IMG/VR virus record: IMGVR_UViG_3300047322_000893 | Location: 1 to 36,727 of that record | DNA length: 36,727 nucleotides | Origin: a virus | Strand: one strand, 5' to 3' | Shown: in pieces, positions 21,964 through 28,159 of the stretch | Position numbering within the stretch: the first letter of the stretch is position 1 | How the letters are laid out: the number at the start of each line of letters is the position of its first letter | The notes under the pieces: model-generated | Database searches by the model: none | What the model saw: the letters and a program-made list of their open reading frames with translations, nothing else | What the model was told of the DNA's origin: nothing | Made by a program: the position numbers and the translations under genes

Positions 21964-22946
21964 GTGTCGTCAACCTGTCGGCATTGCCGGCGCCGGACGT
22001 GCTGGAGTCGCTGGATTTTGAAGACCTCTATCAGGAGGTGCTGGCCGACTTTCGTTTGCAGATGGGCGATAACTGGACGGCGGTGCTGGAGTCTGATCCG
22101 GTCGTCAAGCTGCTGGAGGTTGCGGCCTATCAGAAGCTGATGAGCCGGGCGCGGATCAATGACGCGGCGAAGGCCAGTCTGTTGGCCTATGCACGCGGCA
22201 CGGATCTGGACAATCGCGCGGCTGATTACGGGGTGGAGCGGCTGACGATCACGGCGTCCGACCCTGATGCCGTGCCGCCGATCGCGGCGGTGATGGAGAA
22301 AGACGACTCGCTGCGGTATCGCACTCAGCTATCCCTCGAGAGTCTGTCGGTGGCGGGCAGTCGCGGCGCGTATGAGTTTCACGCGCTGACCGCCTCGGCC
22401 AACGTTGCGAGTGTGTCGGTGGATTCGCCTACCTTCAAGGCGGCGGAGATCAGCCAGGCGGTGCGCGATCAACTGCCGGCCGGGGCAATTGTGGTCGTCT
22501 GCGACTACCCGGCCGGCCTGGTCAACCCATTGCCCGGCGACGTGTCGCTGGCGGTGCTGCCGGCACCCGAGAGCACGGTAGAGCCGGCCGCCCTGGTAGC
22601 CACCGTGCAAGCGGCGTTATCGGCCGAGGACGTGCGTCCGATCACGGATCGGCCGCGTAGCCAGCTCGGGCAGCCGAGCAACTTTAGTGTCGATGCCGAG
22701 CTGGAGATTTTAGACGGCCCGTCGAAGGTAGTCGTTCTGGCGGCGGCCAATGCGGCGCTGGTGGCAGCGATCAAGGCGGCCCGGCAGTTAGAGGGGGAAA
22801 TGTCGCTGTCGGCAATCTATGCCGCCTTGCACGTCTCCGGCGTGCGCCGGGTGGTGCTGAAACAGCCCACGGCCGACGTGATCTGTGACAAGCGGCATTA
22901 CCCCAACTGCACCTCGATCAAGGTCACAGGGACGGTCGTTCAATGA
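21960..22946 (+). CDS. Baseplate assembly protein gpJ
   Basis: 328 residues. PDVLESLDFEDLYQEVLADF and LLEVAAYQKLMSRARINDAA are followed by the 'llayA.G..LD.lA..ygv.R' signature (SLLAYARGTDLDNRAADYGV) and RYRTQLSLESLSVAGSRGAY. These define the P2 gpJ/T4 gp6 baseplate wedge family. It is flanked by gpW/gp25 and gpI and overlaps both by 4 bases. Confidence 0.95.
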   Translation: MSVVNLSALPAPDVLESLDFEDLYQEVLADFRLQMGDNWTAVLESDPVVKLLEVAAYQKLMSRARINDAAKASLLAYARGTDLDNRAADYGVERLTITASDPDAVPPIAAVMEKDDSLRYRTQLSLESLSVAGSRGAYEFHALTASANVASVSVDSPTFKAAEISQAVRDQLPAGAIVVVCDYPAGLVNPLPGDVSLAVLPAPESTVEPAALVATVQAALSAEDVRPITDRPRSQLGQPSNFSVDAELEILDGPSKVVVLAAANAALVAAIKAARQLEGEMSLSAIYAALHVSGVRRVVLKQPTADVICDKRHYPNCTSIKVTGTVVQ

Positions 22947-23671
22947 GCCAGTTATTACCACTGAACAGCACGCCCCTGGAGCGTGCGCTGGCCACGGCCT
23001 GCGACCTGGGCATTGACCCGGAAATCATCCGGGGCGTGGCCGACTCGGCGCGCTGTCCGGTGGATTTCTTGCCCTGGTTGGCCTGGGCCATGTCGGTCGA
23101 AGGCTGGGAGGCCGCCGAAACTGAAGAACAGCAACGCGCGTTGATTCGCGAGTCGATCCCGGTTCACAAGCGCAAAGGCACGGTCGGTGCGGTGCGCCGG
23201 GTGCTGAAGGCGGTCGGGGTGCGTGCCGAGTTCAAGGAGTGGACGCAAATCCCCGGGGCGGTGCCCTACACCTTTGAGTTGATTGCCTGGGCCAACGACA
23301 ACCGGGGTGGTGAGGGGTCGATTCTGTCCCCGCAACTGTTCCAGCGTCTGCGCGCCCTGGTCGATGCGACGAAGAACGAGCGCAGCCATTACGCGCTCAA
23401 GGTCGGCGCGCGGTTCGACGGTGGTTTTCGCTTGGCCAATGCCAGCCAGGTGCGGCAACTGGAGCGCCGCACGCTGGAGGCGCAAGGCGTGCCGATGGAC
23501 ACCGCCGAGCAAACCCTGGGGCTGGCCAACGCGTCCAGCGTTCGCTGTGTCCTTCATCAAAGCGCCGATCTGATGGGCGTTCCCGTTCAAGTAGAGCAGG
23601 GCTTTGCGGTCGCTAATGCGGCCCGCGCCCGTGTTGTCGTTCGCGCCACTATGGAGGCCGTTCTCATATGA
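22943..23671 (+). CDS. Tail protein gpI (baseplate)
   Basis: 242 residues. LPLNSTPLERALATACDLGI, then RCPVDFLPWLAWAMSVEGWE and RESIPVHKRKGTVGAVRRVL match P2 gpI, whose 'P..lLpwLAwa..vd.Wd' and 'hr.KGT..al' motifs are diagnostic. The extra C-terminal 100 residues contain two imperfect strands (RLANASQVRQLERRTL and GLANASSVRCVL, plus VANAARARVV), a short repeat that probably extends toward the fibre. gpI links baseplate and tail fibres. Confidence 0.93.
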   Translation: MSQLLPLNSTPLERALATACDLGIDPEIIRGVADSARCPVDFLPWLAWAMSVEGWEAAETEEQQRALIRESIPVHKRKGTVGAVRRVLKAVGVRAEFKEWTQIPGAVPYTFELIAWANDNRGGEGSILSPQLFQRLRALVDATKNERSHYALKVGARFDGGFRLANASQVRQLERRTLEAQGVPMDTAEQTLGLANASSVRCVLHQSADLMGVPVQVEQGFAVANAARARVVVRATMEAVLI

Positions 23672-24354
23672 GTACCCCGTTACAACCCCTGATCACCAAG
23701 GTCGGGCTGGCCGCCATCTGGCGCGCGGACAAGACCGGCCTGGCGGCTGAAATCACTCACATTGTGGTGGGCACCAGTGGCTATACCCCGGCCAACACAC
23801 AAACCGCCCTGCGCACTCAGGTAGCGAAATACGCCATTTCTGATGGCCAGCAACTGAGCGAAACCCTGCTGCACGTCACGGCGGTGGCCGACGACGGGAA
23901 AGCCTATTGGGTGCGCGAGGTCGGTTTTCTACTGTCGGACGGCACGCTGCTGGCGGTCTGGTCACACCCCACCGAGGCCCTGACTTACAAGTCGGCTACG
24001 GCCGAGTTGCTGCTGGCCTATGACCTGTCGCTGACCGCATTGCCGGCCAATAGCGTGAACATTACGTCAACCGGTGCGGGTTTGAACCTGACGCTGTCGG
24101 CTGAGCTGGCCGCGCTGGCGTCGGCGAGCATTGCCGAAATGCTGCGCGGCGTGAAACAGCAGGACGCGCTCGACAGCCAGGACAAGCTGCACCAGTTGGA
24201 AGGCCAACAAATCCTCAACCTGATGGACCGCATGCGGGCCGCCGAGCAGCGCCAGGACACGGACCGCGACAGCCTGTTGACGGCCATCGCGGCCAATGCC
24301 ACGGGGTTAATCACCCTACAAAACCTTTTCGCCAAAACAACCTTGGGAGCTTGA
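23668..24354 (+). CDS. Tail fibre N-terminal (baseplate-attachment) protein
   Basis: 228 residues. LITKVGLAAIWRADKTGLAA, then THIVVGTSGYTPANTQTALR and YWVREVGFLLSDGTLLAVWS are the phage tail-collar fibre N-terminal domain that attaches fibres to gpI. A helical, coiled-coil-like C-terminus (KQQDALDSQDKLHQLEGQQI, DRMRAAEQRQDTDRD) ends without a receptor-binding domain. The following separate protein may supply that domain, so the fibre could be split over two genes. It overlaps gpI by 4 bases. Confidence 0.85.
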   Translation: MSTPLQPLITKVGLAAIWRADKTGLAAEITHIVVGTSGYTPANTQTALRTQVAKYAISDGQQLSETLLHVTAVADDGKAYWVREVGFLLSDGTLLAVWSHPTEALTYKSATAELLLAYDLSLTALPANSVNITSTGAGLNLTLSAELAALASASIAEMLRGVKQQDALDSQDKLHQLEGQQILNLMDRMRAAEQRQDTDRDSLLTAIAANATGLITLQNLFAKTTLGA

Positions 24355-24358
24355 CCCG

Positions 24359-25123
24359 ATGAGTCTCGAATCTGTAATTGCTGACCTGACCAAGGCCGCA
24401 TCCGATCTTATTGCCACGTTTAACGGCAAGAAAAACGAAATCACGGCGGCAGTTAACGCGGCGATTGCCGCCGTCCCTGAAACGTCCCGTGGTTGGTGGG
24501 TGGACCCGGTCAACGGCCTCGATACCAATACCGGCACCAATACCAACTCCCCGTTTAAAACCATCGGCAAGGCGATGGCGTCGACGCCTTCGAGCGGTCA
24601 GTGCACGGTCTTCCTGATGGGTGACTACCCGATGACCGCGAACATCCCGGTCACCTGCGCCTACCTTTTGGTTTATGGCATTAACGCAGTGTCGTCGGGC
24701 ATTACGCCAAAATTTCGACCGCAGTATTTCCAGGGCACGGATGGGTCTACGCAGCTCGCGGGCTTTATCTGCTACAGCCAGGCCAACAATGTCGAGTTTC
24801 GCAACATTGACATTGTGTTGCCCTCGGTTGCGGGCGTGCTGCCGGCTCCAACGCTGACCCGCATCTGCAGCTTTATCAAGACCAACTCGTCTTCATCGTT
24901 GCCGCCTTGTGTGGGGGTCATGTTGCAGACGGTGGTCGTGACAAAAGCGGCAGACTTTTACGGCGCGCTGATTGGGCTGTCGGTTTCCACACTGGCGCTT
25001 GGCTGCTTCCAAGTGACGTTCCCGAGCGACATGGCGGGCAAATATGTCAGCACCGTGGGCTCGCCGGCTGGCACGGACACCAAAACACTGACGCAAATCA
25101 CCACCAACCTGGCCAGCCTTTAA
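24359..25123 (+). CDS. Beta-helix-type tail spike/fibre tip candidate (254 aa)
   Basis: The N-terminal helix (MSLESVIADLTKAASDLIAT) is followed by a pectin-lyase-like opening, GWWVDPVNGLDTNTGTNTNS then PFKTIGKAM. This is the common signature of right-handed beta-helix spikes ('vd..nGsDsn.Gts..Pf.TI..A'). The rest is strand-rich with many Thr/Ser. It is short for a complete depolymerase spike. It lies 4 bases after the fibre N-terminal gene, where the host-range module is expected. Whether it binds or degrades surface sugar cannot be told. Confidence 0.75.
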   Translation: MSLESVIADLTKAASDLIATFNGKKNEITAAVNAAIAAVPETSRGWWVDPVNGLDTNTGTNTNSPFKTIGKAMASTPSSGQCTVFLMGDYPMTANIPVTCAYLLVYGINAVSSGITPKFRPQYFQGTDGSTQLAGFICYSQANNVEFRNIDIVLPSVAGVLPAPTLTRICSFIKTNSSSSLPPCVGVMLQTVVVTKAADFYGALIGLSVSTLALGCFQVTFPSDMAGKYVSTVGSPAGTDTKTLTQITTNLASL

Positions 25124-25147
25124 CCTCGCTGAAACGGAGCGCATTTT

Positions 25148-25612
25148 ATGCAATTGCAAAACATCAACGTCGTGCATGGCGGCCAAAGCTATGTGGGCTT
25201 TTCCTTTTCGGCCTTGCCGTTGGCGGCTGCGCTGATCGTGGCTGCACAGCAAATTGATCAGGCGGCCGACGTGGCTCGTCGCGCGGTGCTGGGCGACTCG
25301 CTGCGCGCCCTGGAGTATGAGCGCGCCGCCGTCGAGGCCGAGGCCTTTGCCGCTGGTGGTTATACCGGTGACATGCCGCCCTCGGTGCAGGCCTGGGCCG
25401 ATGCGGCCGACCTGGAGCCGAAGGCGGCCGCCGACAGCATCATTGCCGAGGCCAAGGCCTGGCGAACGGCGCTTTATGCGATCCGTGAGGCTCGCCTAAT
25501 TGGCAAACAACGGGTGCTCAAGGCCACCAGTCACGACGCCGCCGAGGCGCTGGCTGACACTGCAATCGCGGCCATTCGCGAAAGCATTGCCGGGGTCGGT
25601 AACGCTGGCTAA
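25148..25612 (+). CDS. Tail-fibre-associated/assembly protein (154 aa)
   Basis: 154 residues: MQLQNINVVHGGQSYVGFSF, an Ala-rich helical middle, then AGGYTGDMPPSVQAWADAAD and a C-terminal helix (AKAWRTALYAIREARLIGKQ). The 'y.g..P..v.swa.a...s...Aad.Il..a..w...l..IR..RL.gK' pattern is common in Pseudomonas phages directly after the fibre gene and is thought to aid fibre folding or assembly. The role is inferred from position. Confidence 0.65.
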   Translation: MQLQNINVVHGGQSYVGFSFSALPLAAALIVAAQQIDQAADVARRAVLGDSLRALEYERAAVEAEAFAAGGYTGDMPPSVQAWADAADLEPKAAADSIIAEAKAWRTALYAIREARLIGKQRVLKATSHDAAEALADTAIAAIRESIAGVGNAG

Positions 25613-25634
25613 ACCCTGATTCAAACGCCTTGAG

Positions 25635-25693
25635 CGCCCCGACTGTCGGGGCGTTTTTGTTTGTGCAAATGACCGCGCCGGGCGCGGTCTTTT
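25635..25693 (+). terminator. Two tandem hairpins before the sheath gene
   Basis: CGCCCCGA-CTG-TCGGGGCG followed by TTTTTG (25635-25658). Then GACCGCGCC-G-GGCGCGGTC followed by TTTT (25671-25693). Both look like intrinsic terminators. The sheath gene's TCTGGAGA follows within 6 bases of the second. Confidence 0.8.
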
Positions 25694-25712
25694 GCTTTCT
25701 GGAGAATGCTAC

Positions 25713-26879
25713 ATGAGTGGATTTTTTCACGGTGTTACGACGACGTTGGTCGACACCGGTGCGCGGACCATTGCCTTGCCGTCGTCGTCGATCATTGGTC
25801 TGTGCGATACCTTCACCCCGGGCATCCTCGGCGGCGGTACCGCCAAAGCGGGTGACCTGGTATTGATCACCTCCGAGCGCGAAGCCATTGCCGCGTTCGG
25901 TGCTGACTCGGCCATTACCCGGGCGGCTCAAGCGATCTATGTCCGCGCCAAGGCGGTGATCGTCGCGGTCGGCGTGCCCAAGCTCGAAGATGCAGCGCTG
26001 CAAACCTCGGCCATCATTGGCGGTGTTTTGGCCTCGGGTCAGCGCACCGGCCTGCAGGCCTTGCTCGACGGCAAGAGCAAGCACAACGCTCAACCGAAAC
26101 TGTTGATCGCCCCGCGCCATTCGGCGACCCAGGCCGTGGCCACGGCAATGGATGGCCTGGCCGGCAAGCTGCGCGCCATGGCCATCGTCGATGGCCCGAA
26201 CACCACCGACGAGGCGGTGATGGCCTACGCCAAAAACTTCGGCAGTAAGCGGGTGTACCTGGTCGATCCGGGCGTCCAGTACTGGGATACCGTTCTCAGT
26301 GCCACGGTCGACGCTCCGGGTTCGGCCTGGGTCGCAGGGCTTTTTGCCTGGACCGACGCGAACTACGGTTACTGGGCCTCGCCGTCGAACAAGGAGTTTG
26401 TCGGCATCACCGGCACCACGCGCCCGATAGAGTACCTGGACGGCGACGAGACCTGTCGGGCCAACCTGCTCAATGGCGCGAACATCGCCACGATCGTCCG
26501 CGATGGCGGGTATCGCCTGTGGGGCAACCGCACCTGTTCCAGTGATGCGAAATGGGCGTTCGTTACCCGCGTGCGCACCTGCGACATCCTCATGGATGCG
26601 ATCCAGGCCGGGCACAAGTGGGCGGTCGACCGCTCGATCACCAAGACCTACGTCAAGGAAGTGACCGAAGGCCTGGATGCGTTCATGCGCGACCAGAAAA
26701 ACGCCGGGGCGATCATCAATTTTGAAGTGTTCCCGGACACCGAGCTCAACACTGCCAGCCAGATTGAGCAGGGCAAGGTGTATTGGCGCATTCGCTTCAC
26801 TGACGTGCCGCCGGCAGAAAACCCGAACTTCCTGATCGAAGTCACCAATCAGTGGCTGACCGAAGTCCTCGACGCTTAA
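25713..26879 (+). CDS. Contractile tail sheath protein (gpFI)
   Basis: 388 residues from ATG 25713 (MSGFFHGVTTTLVDTGARTI), after CTGGAGA. The family features are the N-terminal 'GV.v.e...g.r.i....ts.iG.vg' (ALPSSSIIGLCDTFTP), WVAGLFAWTDANYGYWASPS, the 'N.l..NGi.ti....g..lWG.RT' motif (LNGANIATIVRDGGYRLWGN) and the C-terminal NFLIEVTNQWL. It forms the contracting outer tube of a P2/R-pyocin-type tail. Its length is close to P2 gpFI. Confidence 0.95.
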   Translation: MSGFFHGVTTTLVDTGARTIALPSSSIIGLCDTFTPGILGGGTAKAGDLVLITSEREAIAAFGADSAITRAAQAIYVRAKAVIVAVGVPKLEDAALQTSAIIGGVLASGQRTGLQALLDGKSKHNAQPKLLIAPRHSATQAVATAMDGLAGKLRAMAIVDGPNTTDEAVMAYAKNFGSKRVYLVDPGVQYWDTVLSATVDAPGSAWVAGLFAWTDANYGYWASPSNKEFVGITGTTRPIEYLDGDETCRANLLNGANIATIVRDGGYRLWGNRTCSSDAKWAFVTRVRTCDILMDAIQAGHKWAVDRSITKTYVKEVTEGLDAFMRDQKNAGAIINFEVFPDTELNTASQIEQGKVYWRIRFTDVPPAENPNFLIEVTNQWLTEVLDA

Positions 26880-26891
26880 GGAGCACGCCAG

Positions 26892-27395
26892 ATGATTCCT
26901 CAAACTTTGTACAACACCAACCTGTTCGTCGACGGGGTCAACTTTGCCGGCGACGTACCGAGCCTGACCCTGCCCAAGCTGACCACCAAAACCGACGAGT
27001 ACCGGGGCGGTGGCATGGCCGGTGCCATCGAGATGGACCAGGGCCTGGAAAAAATGGAGGCGTCCTTTGTCACCAAGGGCGTGCGTCGCGAGTCGCTCAA
27101 GCACTTCGGTCTGGCCGATGGCTCGGCGTTCAACGCGTCGTTCCGTGGCGCCTTTCGCGGGCACAAGGGCACCGTCACCGCTGTGGTGGCCACCTTGCGC
27201 GGCCTGTTGAAAGAGGTGGACCTGGGTGACTGGAAAGCCGGTGATCCGGCGGAAATCAAACACGCCATCGCGCCGGTTTACTACAAGCTCGAAATCGACG
27301 GTCGGGTGATGTACGAAATCGACATGATCGCCGGGGTCCAAGTGATCGATGGCAAAGACCAGCTCGCCGAAGTGCGCTCCGCGCTTGGCCTTTAA
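26892..27395 (+). CDS. Tail tube protein (gpFII)
   Basis: 167 residues. MIPQTLYNTNLFVDGVNFAG, then LTLPKLTTKTDEYRGGGMAG and MYEIDMIAGVQVIDGKDQLA match the P2 gpFII tube family ('n.f.dG....g....v.lP.l......y.gaGm.gpi.v..G...me'). The tube is the rigid inner channel driven into the host when the sheath contracts. It sits 12 bases after the sheath gene. Confidence 0.95.
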   Translation: MIPQTLYNTNLFVDGVNFAGDVPSLTLPKLTTKTDEYRGGGMAGAIEMDQGLEKMEASFVTKGVRRESLKHFGLADGSAFNASFRGAFRGHKGTVTAVVATLRGLLKEVDLGDWKAGDPAEIKHAIAPVYYKLEIDGRVMYEIDMIAGVQVIDGKDQLAEVRSALGL

Positions 27396-27409
27396 GGGAA
27401 TAGATCCGC

Positions 27410-28009
27410 ATGACCATGCAAACCGCTGCAAATCTGCCGACCTGGTTGTTGCTTAATACCGATAATGCCGTCGTCACACTCACGCGCCCCAGCGAAGTCA
27501 ACGGCGTGAAGGTGGACTCCTTGATGCTGCGGGCGCCGCTGGTGCGGGAGGTCCGCGCCGCAGATCGGGCAGCCGGTGACGATGATGAGCAGCGCGAGCT
27601 GCAGTTGTTCGCCAGCCTGGCCGAGGCGGGCATCAAGGATCTGGAGGGCCTGAAGGTGGTGGACTATCGCCGCCTGCAGGCCGCCTATTCGCACATGGTG
27701 CCGCACGCGGATTATTCGAAATCACTCCCTGCGTGGTTGTCGGTCACCGCCGAAAACGCCGTGATCAGTCTGTCGCGTCCCAGCGAGATCAATGGCGTGC
27801 AGGTCGACAAAATGACCCTGCGTTCACCCACGGTGCGCGAAGTGCGGGCGGCTGATCGCGCGGCCGGTGGCGACGACGAACAGCGCGAACTGGTGCTGTT
27901 CGCGGACCTGGCCGGCGCCGCGATCACCGATCTGGAGGGCCTGAAGGTGGTGGACTACAACCGCCTGCAGGCCGGCTATTTTCGCCTGGAGCAAGACGAC
28001 GGGGTTTGA
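27410..28009 (+). CDS. Tail assembly chaperone with two tandem TAC domains
   Basis: 199 residues made of two homologous copies. Copy 1 is residues 9-93 (LPTWLLLNTDNAVVTLTRPS to VVDYRRLQAAY); copy 2 is 106-190 (LPAWLSVTAENAVISLSRPS to VVDYNRLQAGY), a period of 97 residues. By hand count about 70% of aligned residues are identical, and REVRAADRAAG and DLEGLKVVDY are exact. Each copy alone fits the usual 90-110-residue phage tail assembly chaperone (gpE/TAC) that keeps the tape measure soluble while the tube grows. A doubled version is unusual. It lies between tube and tape-measure genes, the canonical place. Confidence 0.85.
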   Translation: MTMQTAANLPTWLLLNTDNAVVTLTRPSEVNGVKVDSLMLRAPLVREVRAADRAAGDDDEQRELQLFASLAEAGIKDLEGLKVVDYRRLQAAYSHMVPHADYSKSLPAWLSVTAENAVISLSRPSEINGVQVDKMTLRSPTVREVRAADRAAGGDDEQRELVLFADLAGAAITDLEGLKVVDYNRLQAGYFRLEQDDGV

Positions 28010-28025
28010 TCCGGGGGTGATGAAG

Positions 28026-28121
28026 ATGGTGGCGAAACGACTCGCGGCGGACACCGGATTTTCCGCTGCTGAGATTCAGTCGATGCCATTTTCCGAGATG
28101 GTTTGGTGGCTCACGGATTGA
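28026..28121 (+). CDS. Small GpE'-like ORF after the chaperone (31 aa alone, or a frameshift extension)
   Basis: In the frame two back or one forward from the chaperone, ATG 28026 reads MVAKRLAADTGFSAAEIQSM and ends with FSEMVWWLTD. This resembles the short P2 GpE'-type tail ('f....ld.msl.el..w') made in many phages by ribosomal frameshifting. GGGGGTGA (28013-28020), close to the consensus ribosome binding site, gives an independent start at 28026 (ATG 28020 is also in frame). The frame stays open upstream into the end of the chaperone gene, where GGG GTT TGA (28001-28009) could allow a shift. It is 39 bases before the tape measure. Confidence 0.6.
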   Translation: MVAKRLAADTGFSAAEIQSMPFSEMVWWLTD

Positions 28122-28159
28122 GCCGCTTCCGGTAATGCTCTGTACAGGGGAGCCATGAC

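Noticed and set aside
25518-27431. Minus-strand open frame of 637 codons opposite the sheath and tube genes
   Set aside because: It spans two terminator hairpins and two conserved tail genes; no recognisable domain.
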